This document shows positions 1 through 8,414 of a stretch of DNA of 64,000 bases, in pieces. The translations under genes and the position numbers were made by a program. The stretch comes from Aliirhizobium wenxiniae (GTDB lineage: Bacteria > Pseudomonadota > Alphaproteobacteria > Rhizobiales > Rhizobiaceae). Below the pieces are notes generated by a model that was not told the origin of the DNA, did no database searches, and saw only the letters and a program-made list of their open reading frames with translations. Each line of letters starts with the position of its first letter. The stretch's first letter is position 1. Location of the stretch: positions 744,001 through 808,000 of the forward strand of contig NZ_JACHEG010000001.1 of NCBI RefSeq assembly GCF_014201355.1, read 5' to 3'.

Positions 1-701
1 CGTTCAACAACCTTATCCCGGAAACGGTTGTCCTCGGCCTGCCCTTCCTGTTCCGTTCGACCGACCATATGCATAAGGTCGTCGACGGCCCGATCGGCGA
101 CAAGATCTTGGCTGCGTTCGAACCTCATGGCCTGATCGGCCTTGCCTATTACGACAGCGGCGCCCGCTCCTTCTACACGACCAAGAAGCCGGTCGAGAAA
201 CTGGCCGACCTCAAGGGCCTGAAGATCCGCGTCCAGCAGTCCGATCTCTGGATCGCCATGATGCAGGCTTTTGGCGCCAACCCGACGCCGATGCCGATGG
301 GCGAAGTCTATTCCTCACTTGAAACCGGCGTGGTCGATGGCGCGGAAAACAACTGGCCGTCCTACGAGTCTGCCCGGCACTACGAAGTGGCGAAGAACTA
401 CACGCTGACCCAGCACTCGATGAACCCGGAAATCCTCGTCATGTCGAAGGTCTCGTGGGACAAGCTGACCCCGGACGACCAGAAGATCGTCCGTCAGGCG
501 GCCAAGGACTCGGTCGTGAAGATGCGTGAACTCTGGACCGCCCGCGAAAAGACCTCGGAAGAAAAGGTTCGTGCCGGCGGCGTCAAGGTCATCAACGTCA
601 ACAAGGAAGAGTTCTCGGCCGCGATGAAGCCGGTCTACGACAAGTTCGTCACCGACGCGAGCATGAAGGCGCTGCTGGACGAAATCCAGGCAGTTCAATA
701 A
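1..701 (+). CDS. dctP: TRAP transporter substrate-binding protein DctP (5' end outside window)
   Basis: Periplasmic solute receptor of a TRAP transporter, which delivers an organic acid or sugar acid to the DctQM permease. The reading frame is open from the first bases (first whole codon at base 3), so the signal peptide and N-terminal lobe lie upstream of the window. Visible family features are the KGLKIRVQ segment, whose arginine normally binds the ligand carboxylate, the MGEVYSSLETGVVDGAENNW stretch, and a helical C-terminus. dctQ and dctM follow on the same strand. The ligand cannot be told from sequence; the YYDSGARSFYT segment is common in the DctP family. The family is certain and the substrate unknown. 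Confidence 0.93.
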   Translation, partial: FNNLIPETVVLGLPFLFRSTDHMHKVVDGPIGDKILAAFEPHGLIGLAYYDSGARSFYTTKKPVEKLADLKGLKIRVQQSDLWIAMMQAFGANPTPMPMGEVYSSLETGVVDGAENNWPSYESARHYEVAKNYTLTQHSMNPEILVMSKVSWDKLTPDDQKIVRQAAKDSVVKMRELWTAREKTSEEKVRAGGVKVINVNKEEFSAAMKPVYDKFVTDASMKALLDEIQAVQ

Positions 702-715
702 TCGCCAAAATGATG

Positions 716-740
716 GCCGGCCTCCTTTGAGGCCGGCTTT
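716..740 (+). terminator. Hairpin between dctP and dctQ (terminator or attenuator)
   Basis: Perfect 9-bp inverted repeat GCCGGCCTC / GAGGCCGGC with a 4-base loop, followed by TTT. It lies 15 bases after the dctP stop and about 40 before dctQ. In TRAP operons a hairpin here could reduce read-through so that the receptor is made in excess over the permease, or protect the dctP mRNA 3' end. That role is inference; the hairpin is seen. Confidence 0.65.
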
Positions 741-782
741 CGCATATCCGGCGCAAAGTCCGGAAGGAGGAGGAACAGAACA

Positions 783-1304
783 ATGCGAAAATTCATGCAG
801 GCGATAAAACCCGCTTTGGGCGTGGTCAGCCGCCTCTCACTATGGATCGCGGGCATAGGCATGATCGCCATGACGCTGATCGTCGGCTGGCAGATTTTCG
901 GCCGCTACATACTCAATGACTCGCCGGCATGGTCGGAGCCTCTGTCGCTCCACCTGATGGCCTGGTTCATCATGCTCGGCGCCGCCGTCGGTGTGCGCGA
1001 AAGCGTGCATCTCGGCCTCGACATCGTGCGCTACATGATGCCACCGAACATCCAGAAGGCGATGGACCTGTTAAGCCTCGGCCTGATCGTGCTCTTCGGC
1101 ATCGGCATGGCCTATTATTCGACCCTGCTTGCAGCCGGCACATGGTCCGCCCGCATCCCCGTCCTCGGCTGGCCGGGCGGCACCGATTTCTTCCCGATGA
1201 TCGGCGGTGGAGTGATGATCGCGATCTTTGCTCTTGAACGTTTCATCGACGTCGCGATCGGCGAGGAAATCGCTGCAGACGTGCTTGTCCAGGAGGCCGC
1301 ATAA
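783..1304 (+). CDS. dctQ: TRAP transporter small permease DctQ
   Basis: Small membrane subunit (173 aa) of the tripartite TRAP transporter. It has about four hydrophobic segments (near residues 20-40, 53-70, 92-112 and 133-152), as expected for DctQ, and typical motifs such as the WQIFGRYILNDSPAWSEPL stretch and GVRESVHLGLDIV. A purine-rich ribosome-binding site (aaggaggagg) precedes the ATG. Its TAA overlaps the dctM ATG by one base (TAATG), so the two membrane subunits are translationally coupled. It works with DctM in the inner membrane to take up the DctP ligand using the sodium gradient. Confidence 0.93.
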   Translation: MRKFMQAIKPALGVVSRLSLWIAGIGMIAMTLIVGWQIFGRYILNDSPAWSEPLSLHLMAWFIMLGAAVGVRESVHLGLDIVRYMMPPNIQKAMDLLSLGLIVLFGIGMAYYSTLLAAGTWSARIPVLGWPGGTDFFPMIGGGVMIAIFALERFIDVAIGEEIAADVLVQEAA

Positions 1305-2584
1305 TGGCCTATACGATCCTTTTCGCTTCATTCACCTTTCTGATGATCATCGGCATGCCGATCGCCTTCTGCCTCGGCATCGCGTCTTTCGCGACGGTAC
1401 TCTATCTGGGCCTGCCGCCGATCGTCGTTTTCCAGCAGCTGAACTCCGGCATGAACGTTTTTGCCATGATGGCGATCCCGTTCTTCATCTTCGCCGGCGA
1501 CCTGATGGTGCGCGGCGGCATCGCCGCAAGACTGATCCGCTTTGCGGCCGGCCTGGTCGGCCACATGCGCGGCGGCCTCGGTCAGGTCAATGTCGTCGCC
1601 TCTACCCTGTTCGGCGGCATTTCCGGCTCGGCCGTAGCCGATGCCTCGGCCGTCGGTGGCCTGATGATCCCGCAAATGGCCAAGCGCGGCTATGATCGGG
1701 ATTATGCGGTCAACGTCACCGCCAATGCGGCCATCATCGCCCTGATGATCCCGCCGTCGCACAACATGATCCTCTATTCGATCGCCGCCGGCGGCAATGT
1801 CTCGGTCGCCGATCTCTTCACCGCAGGCATCATCCCAGGCCTGCTTCTTGCCGCAGCGCTGATGTTCACCGCATGGTGGGTCGCCGTCAAACGCGGTTAC
1901 CCGGCCGACGCCTTCCCAGGCTTTCGCCGCCTTGGCTATTATCTGGCAGCCTCGCTTCCGGGCATCCTGCTGATCGCCATCATCTTCGGCGGTGTGCGCT
2001 CCGGCGTATTCACCGCGACGGAAAGCTCCTGCATTGCCGTCCTCTACGCCTTCCTTGTCGCCATGCTCGTCTATCGCGAACTGGATTGGTCTGGCTTTGT
2101 CGAGGCAGTCATGGGCGCTGTCCGCACCACGGCCATGGTCCTGCTGGTCATCGGCACCGCCGCATCCTTCGGCTGGCTGATGGCCTTCCTGCAGGTCCAG
2201 ACACTGATCATCGCCGCGATCAGCGCAATCTCGGATAATCCGATCATCGTGCTTCTGATGATCAACATCATCCTTCTGATCCTCGGCACCTTCATGGACA
2301 TGGCGCCGATGGTCATCATCGCAACGCCGATCCTGCTTCCGGTGGTCAAGGCTTTCGGCATCGATCCGGTCCATTTCGGCGTCGTGATGATCCTCAACGC
2401 CGGCATCGGGCTGAATACACCACCGGTCGGAACGGTGCTCTTCGTCAGTTGCGCGGTGGGCGGCATATCCATCCGCGAGGCGATGCGTACGATCTGGCCC
2501 TTCTTCGGCGCCAGCCTTCTTGTTCTCCTTGCGGTGACATACATCCCCGCCCTGTCGCTCTGGCTACCGAGCCTGTTCCGGTAG
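1304..2584 (+). CDS. dctM: TRAP transporter large permease DctM
   Basis: Large translocating subunit of the TRAP transporter, 426 aa, the usual size for DctM. It is hydrophobic throughout with about twelve membrane segments. Family motifs are visible: FFIFAGDLMVRGGIA, the FGGISGSAVADASAVGG stretch near residues 103-119, PPSHNMILY and GLNTPPVGTVLF. The start overlaps the end of dctQ. A strong hairpin terminator follows 23 bases after the stop, closing the dctPQM operon. Only the transported substrate is unclear. Confidence 0.95.
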   Translation: MAYTILFASFTFLMIIGMPIAFCLGIASFATVLYLGLPPIVVFQQLNSGMNVFAMMAIPFFIFAGDLMVRGGIAARLIRFAAGLVGHMRGGLGQVNVVASTLFGGISGSAVADASAVGGLMIPQMAKRGYDRDYAVNVTANAAIIALMIPPSHNMILYSIAAGGNVSVADLFTAGIIPGLLLAAALMFTAWWVAVKRGYPADAFPGFRRLGYYLAASLPGILLIAIIFGGVRSGVFTATESSCIAVLYAFLVAMLVYRELDWSGFVEAVMGAVRTTAMVLLVIGTAASFGWLMAFLQVQTLIIAAISAISDNPIIVLLMINIILLILGTFMDMAPMVIIATPILLPVVKAFGIDPVHFGVVMILNAGIGLNTPPVGTVLFVSCAVGGISIREAMRTIWPFFGASLLVLLAVTYIPALSLWLPSLFR

Positions 2585-2606
2585 GAATCGACACACCCAC
2601 AAACTC

Positions 2607-2632
2607 AGATCCCGCTTCGGCGGGATCTTCCA
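2607..2632 (+). terminator. Rho-independent terminator after dctM
   Basis: Perfect 9-bp stem AGATCCCGC / GCGGGATCT around a very stable TTCG tetraloop, then TCTTCC. It closes the TRAP operon. The T-tract is short. Confidence 0.75.
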
Positions 2633-2732
2633 TTTCAGGCACTATTTTTATGCGAGAAATTGCGGTTCACGGCGAGAGCGTCGAGGTCTATGGTCAACCG
2701 CATTCAAATCGCTTTCCCATCCGGATTTCATC

Positions 2733-3968
2733 ATGACCGATACCGTTACCAGCCGCTTCCTCCGTTACGTCGTCCTCGACACCCAGTCCGACGCATCTTC
2801 GCCCACCCAGCCGTCGACGGCAAAACAGCTAGATCTCGGCAGGCTTCTGGTCAGCGAATTGCAGGCGATCGGCGTGAAGGACGCTGAACTCGATGAGCAC
2901 GGTTATGTCTACGCGACGATCCCATCCAACACCGGCAAGAACAATGTCCCGGTCGTCTGCTTCTGCGCCCATATGGACACCGCACCGGACTTTTCCGGCA
3001 CCAACGTCAAACCGCAGGTGATCCGGAATTACCAGGGCGGCGACATCACGCTGCCGGGCGATACCAGCCGCATCATCAAGACGGCCGAACATCCCGAACT
3101 AAAGAACCAGATCGGCAACGACGTCATCACCTCCGACGGCACGACCCTGCTGGGCGCCGACGACAAGGCCGGCCTTGCAGAGATCATGACCGCCGCCGAA
3201 TATCTGCTCGCCAACCCGGACATCAAGCACGGCACGATCCGCATCCTCTTCACGCCCGACGAGGAAATTGCCCGCGGCGTCGCCAAGGTCGATCTGCAGA
3301 AGCTCGGCGCAGATTTCGGCTACACGCTCGACGGCGAAACGGCCGGCACGATCGAGGACGAGACCTTCTCGGCCGATAGCGCCGACATCCTGATCAAGGG
3401 TGTCGCGATCCATCCCGGTTTCGCCTATGGCAAGATGGAAAACGCCATCCGCATCGCCGGCAACATCATCGCCAAACTGCCGAAGGATATGACGCCTGAA
3501 ACGACCAAGGGCCGCGACGGTTTCATCCATCCGACCTCGGTATCCGGCACGATGGAAAGCGCAAAGATCAGCCTCATCCTGCGCGATTTCAGGACCGAAG
3601 GGCTGAAGGAAAAGGCGAAGCTGCTCGAGACCATCATCAGCGAAGTCATGGCCGACTATCCCGGTTCGTCGCATACGCTGAAGATCACCGAGCAGTATCG
3701 CAACATGAAGGAAGTGCTCGACCACCACCCCGAGATCGTCGACAACGCCATAGAGGCGATCCGTCGGGCTGGAATGTCACCGGTGCGTGGCAGCATTCGC
3801 GGCGGCACCGATGGCGCGCGTCTATCCTTCATGGGCCTGCCTTGCCCCAACATCTTCGCCGGCGGCCATGCCTTCCACTCTCCAATCGAATGGGTCAGCA
3901 GCCAAGACATGGAAAAGGCAGTGAAGACGATCGTCGAACTGGCCAAACTATGGGAAGAGCGCGCCTGA
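2733..3968 (+). CDS. pepT: Peptidase T (tripeptide aminopeptidase)
   Basis: Cytosolic zinc aminopeptidase of family M20B that removes the N-terminal residue from tripeptides. The protein is 411 aa, the normal PepT length. Metal-binding landmarks are in order: HMDTAP (H80, D82), LLGADDKAG (D143), the catalytic FTPDEE (E177/E178), and a C-terminal AGGHAFHSPIEWV segment carrying the last histidine ligand. The middle part is the lid/dimerisation domain. It stands alone, about 145 bases after dctM and convergent with a Crp-like gene. The start MTDTVTSRFLRYV matches the usual N-terminus of the family. Confidence 0.95.
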   Translation: MTDTVTSRFLRYVVLDTQSDASSPTQPSTAKQLDLGRLLVSELQAIGVKDAELDEHGYVYATIPSNTGKNNVPVVCFCAHMDTAPDFSGTNVKPQVIRNYQGGDITLPGDTSRIIKTAEHPELKNQIGNDVITSDGTTLLGADDKAGLAEIMTAAEYLLANPDIKHGTIRILFTPDEEIARGVAKVDLQKLGADFGYTLDGETAGTIEDETFSADSADILIKGVAIHPGFAYGKMENAIRIAGNIIAKLPKDMTPETTKGRDGFIHPTSVSGTMESAKISLILRDFRTEGLKEKAKLLETIISEVMADYPGSSHTLKITEQYRNMKEVLDHHPEIVDNAIEAIRRAGMSPVRGSIRGGTDGARLSFMGLPCPNIFAGGHAFHSPIEWVSSQDMEKAVKTIVELAKLWEERA

Positions 3969-4055
3969 GGAACCGACAGGCTTTCCGAATTGCTTACGGG
4001 GCGTCAATTCGCAAACGGATTGGCGCCCTGTTCATGAGTGGCCAGATTGTTTCGG

Positions 4056-4772
4056 TCAGCTGAACGGCCCGAGCAGCCGAAAATATTCGCGCTCGCTTTC
4101 GCCGTAAGCATCTGCCGCAAACTCTTCAAGCGCCGGCCTGTCGCGCACGATGATCATGCCGCGTTCGGAATAGATCAGCTTGCGGCCCTCAAGCACATGC
4201 AAAGCCGTCGTCACGCTCGGGCGCCTGACCGCGAGCATAATCGACAGAAACTCATGTGTCAGGCTGATCTCGTCGCCGTCGGTGCGGTCGTGGCACATCA
4301 GGATCCAGCGTGCCAACCGTTCATCGATATGATGGACGGCATTGGAAAGAGACGTAAAAGCCCCCTGCACCGAAAGCGCCTGAACGTAACGCCCGAGCAG
4401 GTTCTTCAATTCGGCATCTTGATCGAGTAGCGGCTTCAAAAGCCCGGTCGAGATGCGAAAGCCGTCCCCCTGAACCTGCATGAAAATCGAAAACGGATCG
4501 GAACCTGCATCGAGCACGACAGCAGCGGGCGTCATCCCGTCGCGCCCGAAAATGCCGATCTCGGCATGCTGCCCCTGCGGCGAGCGAGCGACAATCGACG
4601 CTATGCCGGTCTCCGGGAAATAGGCGTATTCAGCCTCCTCATGCGGTTCCGAAAGCTCGAAACCGCGCGGCAGGTCCACCGGCTCCAGATTGGCGACGAT
4701 TGCGGAGAAGGTCGCGGGCAGCATCAGCCGAAGCAGATTGTTACGGACCGCCGTTTGCCGAATGTCAGCCAT
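4056..4772 (-). CDS. Crp/Fnr-family transcriptional regulator (paralogue 1)
   Basis: Predicted DNA-binding regulator, 238 aa. An N-terminal cyclic-nucleotide-like beta-barrel occupies about residues 20-140 (FPETGIASIV, EIGIFGRDGMTPA) and a winged-helix DNA-binding domain about residues 150-220 (LTHEFLSIMLAVRRPSVTTA is the recognition region). It lacks the cysteine cluster of Fnr and the RS..cAMP-contact motif of true Crp, so its ligand is unknown. A good ribosome-binding site (aaggatgag) precedes the ATG. It resembles the second Crp-like protein 0.6 kb away over its full length, and a single-domain receiver gene lies between the two. Rhizobia often carry several such regulators of unknown effector. 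Confidence 0.88.
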   Translation of the reverse strand: MADIRQTAVRNNLLRLMLPATFSAIVANLEPVDLPRGFELSEPHEEAEYAYFPETGIASIVARSPQGQHAEIGIFGRDGMTPAAVVLDAGSDPFSIFMQVQGDGFRISTGLLKPLLDQDAELKNLLGRYVQALSVQGAFTSLSNAVHHIDERLARWILMCHDRTDGDEISLTHEFLSIMLAVRRPSVTTALHVLEGRKLIYSERGMIIVRDRPALEEFAADAYGESEREYFRLLGPFS

Positions 4773-4973
4773 CGCTCATCCTTGATAGGAGAACATGGCC
4801 TGTTCGGCTTCCTCTGAACGAGAAGTCTCCGCTTGATTTGAACGATTTCCATCTATGGCCATAAAATTCGCGACACAACCCGCCGGGCCTCCTCGGTACG
4901 GTATCAGACAAAGGGGTACACGCGCGCAAAAACTGTTTAACTAATCAGTATCTTGCAGGGGAAGAGATTCGAT

Positions 4974-5336
4974 TTGGCAGACAGGCTCATATTGTTGCTG
5001 GAAGACCAGCCACTGATCTCCCTCGACATCGAGGAAGCGCTGACAGACAAGGGCATGAGCAATTTTGTCACGCTGCGCTCCCAAAAGGAGGCCATGGCCT
5101 GGCTTGAGCGATCCTCACCCGACTTCGTATTGCTGGATCTCTACCTCAACGACGGCGACAGCCAGCCGGTCCTTGCCCGCCTGCAGAAAAACAGCATCCC
5201 CTTCATGATCTATACCGGTAGCGAAAAACCGCCAGAATGGAATGCGGCGCTTTTCGAAGGAAGCGAATGGATGAGCAAGCCGAGCGATCCGGACGCACTG
5301 GCCGACCGGATCAGAACCCGACTTGCTGTCATCTAG
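4974..5336 (+). CDS. Single-domain response regulator (receiver only)
   Basis: About 120 aa consisting only of a phosphoacceptor receiver domain. Visible are the acidic pair in LLLEDQPL, the phospho-aspartate in FVLLDLYLND, the switch threonine in IYTGSEKP and the lysine of MSKPSD. No output domain is present, so it probably acts by phosphotransfer or protein contact. The start is taken as TTG 4974, placed 6 bases after ggggaagaga; the upstream TTG at 4953 has no such site. Its stop overlaps the stop of the convergent Crp-like gene by four bases. It is flanked by two related Crp-family genes, which hints at a shared signalling job, but no partner kinase is in the window. Confidence 0.85.
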   Translation: MADRLILLLEDQPLISLDIEEALTDKGMSNFVTLRSQKEAMAWLERSSPDFVLLDLYLNDGDSQPVLARLQKNSIPFMIYTGSEKPPEWNAALFEGSEWMSKPSDPDALADRIRTRLAVI

Positions 5337-6052
5337 GCCGATTTGCGGGTGATATCCTGGATATCCCCGAACATACGTTCATATTCCCGCTCGGCACCGC
5401 CATAGGAATCCACAGCAAACTGCTCGAGAGCTTTGCGGTCACGAACGATGATCGTGCCGCGATGCGAATAGATCAGTTGTTTGCCTTCCAGCACATGTAA
5501 CGCCACCGTCACGCTCGGTCGGCGTACCGACAACATAATAGCCAGAAACTCGTGCGTCAGGTCGATCGCATCGCCATCCACCCGATCGTGGCACATCAGG
5601 ATCCATCGCGCCAATCGTTCATCCACAGGATGGATGGCGTTCGACAGCGCCGTGAAAGCAGCCTGGCTTAACGCAACATGTGCCCAGCGCGTCAGGAGGC
5701 GCTTCAGCGGGGGCGAGGCTTCCATCATCCTGCGCATCACGCCAATCGGTACGCGGGCGCCATGTCCCGGCACCTGCATAACGACGAGATAGGGGGCATC
5801 CGCCGCACCCAATGCGATGGAGGACGGAGACACACCCTCACGCCCGAGAAGGCCGATCTCCGTGCGCTTGCCGGACGGGGATGTCACGACTGTGGAGATC
5901 ACGCCGGAAAACGGGAAGTAGCAGTGTTCGAGCGGTTCGCCCGGCGCCGACAGCACAAACCCTTGCGGAAGATCGATTGGTTCCAAGACGGGTTCGAGGG
6001 CCGCGTAATCATCGAGAGAGAGAAGCGCCAGGAGCTTGTTCTGGTTTCGCAT
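5333..6052 (-). CDS. Crp/Fnr-family transcriptional regulator (paralogue 2)
   Basis: 239-aa homologue of the regulator at 4056-4772, with the same two-domain plan. The sensor barrel (FPFSGVISTVV, TEIGLLGREGV) is followed by a winged helix with the LTHEFLAIMLSVRRPSVTVA recognition segment, and both end in a similar tail (GTIIVRDRKALEQFA). The ligand is unknown, and Fnr cysteines are absent. The ribosome-binding site aaaggataaac precedes the ATG. A perfect EcfG-type promoter lies about 130 bases upstream, suggesting induction in the general stress response. It is convergent with, and overlaps by four bases, the receiver gene. Confidence 0.88.
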   Translation of the reverse strand: MRNQNKLLALLSLDDYAALEPVLEPIDLPQGFVLSAPGEPLEHCYFPFSGVISTVVTSPSGKRTEIGLLGREGVSPSSIALGAADAPYLVVMQVPGHGARVPIGVMRRMMEASPPLKRLLTRWAHVALSQAAFTALSNAIHPVDERLARWILMCHDRVDGDAIDLTHEFLAIMLSVRRPSVTVALHVLEGKQLIYSHRGTIIVRDRKALEQFAVDSYGGAEREYERMFGDIQDITRKSA

Positions 6053-6183
6053 GTTTATCCTTTCTGTATCCTCTTTGTTGCGTACGGGTCATCCGCCGTC
6101 CCGGTTAGAGCGCGCGTCCTCTGCCTGAAAGCTTTCAGAACTGATCATCGCTGCGTCTCTCCCGTCCCGGCGGGCGCTTTGGT

Positions 6184-6208
6184 AACGAGTACGATCCCTT
6201 GAAGTTCC
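6184..6208 (-). promoter_or_regulatory. EcfG (RpoE2)-type general-stress promoter
   Basis: On the minus strand the sequence reads GGAAC, 16 bases, CGTT. This matches exactly the GGAAC-N16/17-CGTT promoter known for the alphaproteobacterial general stress sigma factor EcfG. The predicted transcript would start near 6177 and run into the Crp-like gene starting at 6052, leaving a leader of roughly 125 bases. The match is seen in the sequence; use by EcfG is inference. Confidence 0.6.
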
Positions 6209-6473
6209 CAATTCAAAACACCACCTCATGGTTGTCGGTTGCCTGAGTGGGACCGGCATGATGAATTCCGCAGCTTCTACCGACCATGTTGCTTGACGAG
6301 GATATGGTGCGACGAAGGCATGATCCCCTTTAGTGCCCGCCGGATAAGGCGGAGCGCCGTCCATTACCCTTGTCCGATGATGGATCGGACCGCTGCAAGG
6401 CCGCCTGAAACCGTGCCCTCAGATCCCCGAGACGGCTCTGGTTTCAACTCATGTTTTGCGTCTGGAGGTAGTG
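6209..6473. other. Non-coding stretch upstream of the J-protein gene
   Basis: Together with the preceding leader (from 6053) this makes a gap of about 420 bases without a credible gene. Open frames here lack ribosome-binding sites and family features. Apart from the EcfG-type promoter at 6184-6208 I see no clear regulatory element. A promoter for the J-protein gene must lie here but I cannot place it. Confidence 0.4.
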
Positions 6474-7406
6474 ATGAGACAGAATCCATATGAAATTTTG
6501 GGCGTGAAGCAGGATGCGTCGCAGAAGGACATCCAGAGCGCCTTTCGGAAGCTCGCCAAGAAATATCACCCCGATCTGAACCCCGGCGACAACAAAGCCG
6601 AAGAGGTCTTCAAGGAGATATCCGCCGCCAACGAAATTCTTGGCGATGAGGAAAAGCGCGCCCGCTTCGACCGTGGCGAGATCGACATCAACGGTGTCGA
6701 ACGCGCCCCATTCCAGCAGCACCGGGAATATGCAGGAACTAACGGCGGAGAGGCCTTCTTCGATGAAGGCGGCTTTTCACAGTTCGGCGGCTTCGAGGAT
6801 ATTTTTGAAAGCTTCATGTCCCGCCGCGGAGGCCAGGCGAACTCGCAATTCGGCGGCGGGCAGTTTCGTTCCAAGGGGGCAGACGTTCACTACACGATGG
6901 AAGTCCCCTTCCTCGACGCCATCAACGGCACGACCGCACCGGTCTCTCTCGGCACCGGCTCATCGCTTGATGTAAAGATCCCCGCAGGCACACGCGACGG
7001 CCAGGTCTTGCGCCTGCGCGGCAAGGGAGGAAAAGGCGCGGCCAAAGGCCAGGATGGCGATGCCCTCATCGAGATCAAGATCAAACCGCACCCGTTCTTT
7101 AAGCGCGACGGCGATGATATCCGCGTGGAAATCCCCATCACCATTCGCGAGGCGGTGCTCGGCGGCAAGATCAAGGTACCGACTCCCGGAGGCTACCTGA
7201 ACGTAACGCTAAAGCCCAACACCAATACCGGCACGACGCTGCGTCTCAAGGGTAAGGGCGCCCCGAAGACCGGCGGCGGATATGGTGATCTGCTGGCGAC
7301 GGTGAAGATTGTCCTGTCGGAGAAACCGGATCCTGATCTTGCAGCATTGATGGAGAACTGGGCGGAAAAGCCCAACGAAGATCCGCGCAAACATCTTAAC
7401 CTTTAA
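6474..7406 (+). CDS. J-domain co-chaperone, CbpA/DnaJ type II (no zinc finger)
   Basis: 310-aa Hsp40 that would deliver unfolded substrates to DnaK and stimulate its ATPase. The N-terminal J domain (NPYEILGV..., with the HPD triad in [11 protein letters not shown]) covers about residues 4-70. A Gly/Phe-rich linker follows, then the two C-terminal beta-sandwich substrate-binding domains (from about residue 130). The four CxxCxGxG zinc repeats of classical DnaJ are missing, so it is CbpA-like. ATG 6474 is chosen because ggaggt sits 7 bases before it. It lies next to stress-regulator genes, and the genomic dnaK-dnaJ locus is elsewhere. The CbpA label is from architecture only. Confidence 0.9.
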   Translation: MRQNPYEILGVKQDASQKDIQSAFRKLAKKYHPDLNPGDNKAEEVFKEISAANEILGDEEKRARFDRGEIDINGVERAPFQQHREYAGTNGGEAFFDEGGFSQFGGFEDIFESFMSRRGGQANSQFGGGQFRSKGADVHYTMEVPFLDAINGTTAPVSLGTGSSLDVKIPAGTRDGQVLRLRGKGGKGAAKGQDGDALIEIKIKPHPFFKRDGDDIRVEIPITIREAVLGGKIKVPTPGGYLNVTLKPNTNTGTTLRLKGKGAPKTGGGYGDLLATVKIVLSEKPDPDLAALMENWAEKPNEDPRKHLNL

Positions 7407-7413
7407 GTAAGGT

Positions 7414-7439
7414 GGAACTTTATAAGTCTGTCAGACGTC
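7414..7439 (+). promoter_or_regulatory. Near-match to an EcfG-type promoter before the second receiver gene
   Basis: GGAAC, 17 bases, CGTC: one mismatch to the EcfG -10 consensus CGTT. It lies about 80 bases upstream of the receiver gene at 7521. With one mismatch this is only suggestive. Confidence 0.25.
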
Positions 7440-7470
7440 GTGTAAGACGAAAGCCACGCTTGAAATATTT

Positions 7471-7497
7471 GGACCAGGTGTCATCTTGCCCTGGTCC
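7471..7497 (+). terminator. Hairpin between the J-protein gene and the second receiver gene
   Basis: Perfect 8-bp inverted repeat GGACCAGG / CCTGGTCC with an 11-base loop. There is no T-run after it, so it may be a weak terminator of the upstream gene or a leader structure of the receiver gene that starts 24 bases later. Confidence 0.4.
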
Positions 7498-7520
7498 TCA
7501 TATCACACTGTAAAGGTAAA

Positions 7521-7910
7521 ATGACGGAAGCCGATTATCTGAACGACTATCCGAACATCCTCCTACTGGAGGACGATCTTCTTCTGGCGATGGACATGGA
7601 AGACCATCTGCTGCAAACCGGCCACAACATCATAGGCCCTTTCGGCAGGATCGCCGACGCGATGGATGCAATCCCGCGCAATGATCTGGCTGGCGCCATC
7701 GTCGATCTCAATCTCCATGGTGAACTGTCAGTTCCGGTCATCGAGATGCTTCGGGAACGGGACGTTCCGGTTATCATATGCAGCAGCCATGCCGAACTGC
7801 CGGAACTCAAGAGCAGGCTGAAAGACCTCCCCATGCTTCCCAAACCTTGGCATCCTCAAAAGCTCAACCGGCTGGTCGCAGAGACGTTTGGCGCAAGCAG
7901 CACTGCCTGA
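7521..7910 (+). CDS. Single-domain response regulator (receiver only)
   Basis: 129-aa stand-alone receiver domain. It shows the acidic pair of LLLEDDLLLAMDMED, the phospho-aspartate of GAIVDLNLHGE, a serine pair at the switch position (IICSSHAE) and the lysine in MLPKPWHP. There is no output domain. It is related in layout to the receiver at 4974 and to the small receivers common in rhizobial stress circuits. It is co-oriented with the J-protein gene, separated by a hairpin. The partner kinase is unknown. Confidence 0.87.
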   Translation: MTEADYLNDYPNILLLEDDLLLAMDMEDHLLQTGHNIIGPFGRIADAMDAIPRNDLAGAIVDLNLHGELSVPVIEMLRERDVPVIICSSHAELPELKSRLKDLPMLPKPWHPQKLNRLVAETFGASSTA

Positions 7911-7997
7911 TCACAGCATCACGGATAGCTTTGGTGAAATCAGCCCAGCAATGGGCTACGCCATTCGGCACGCGCCCACATCACCATCCGGAGACAA

Positions 7998-8405
7998 TCA
8001 CGTTCCGCTGGAAAACTTCTGCGCCACCCAGTACCCGATGACCGCCGAAAACGAGGTGAGAACCGTACCCCAAGCCATATCGACGGCGCTGACCATCGGT
8101 GACCAGTTCTTCAAGGTGGCAAGGTTCGTCATGTCGTAGGTGCCGTAAGCAACCAAGCCGAGAATGGCACCTGCAATGGCTGCTGTAGTCCAGTTTCCGG
8201 ACACCAGCGCCGGCTGAACGGCGAAGTAGACGATACCGGCAACATAGAAGAGATAGAAAATACCGGCAGCTAGGAAGTTAGGTTGGTCAAGCAAAAGGCT
8301 GCCGATCCGGCTGCGGTAAAAACCTGTGGCGACCGTGCCGAGCCATATAAAATCGAGACCGAGGAAGGCGACCACAGTTCCTATATAGGCAAGCAGATAG
8401 GTCAT
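7998..8405 (-). CDS. DUF2177 family inner-membrane protein
   Basis: 135-aa integral membrane protein with four hydrophobic helices. It begins MTYLLAYIGTVVAFLGLDF and carries the YDMTNLATLKNW segment typical of DUF2177. The function of the family is unknown. It starts 9 bases downstream of chrR on the same strand, so it is very probably the third gene of the rpoE-chrR operon and would be induced with it. That placement suggests a role in the envelope response to photo-oxidative stress, which is inference. Confidence 0.85.
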   Translation of the reverse strand: MTYLLAYIGTVVAFLGLDFIWLGTVATGFYRSRIGSLLLDQPNFLAAGIFYLFYVAGIVYFAVQPALVSGNWTTAAIAGAILGLVAYGTYDMTNLATLKNWSPMVSAVDMAWGTVLTSFSAVIGYWVAQKFSSGT

Positions 8406-8414
8406 CTCGTCCTC

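Noticed and set aside
6089..6364. 91-residue open frame on the minus strand
   Set aside because: Contains the EcfG-type promoter, no ribosome-binding site, no family.
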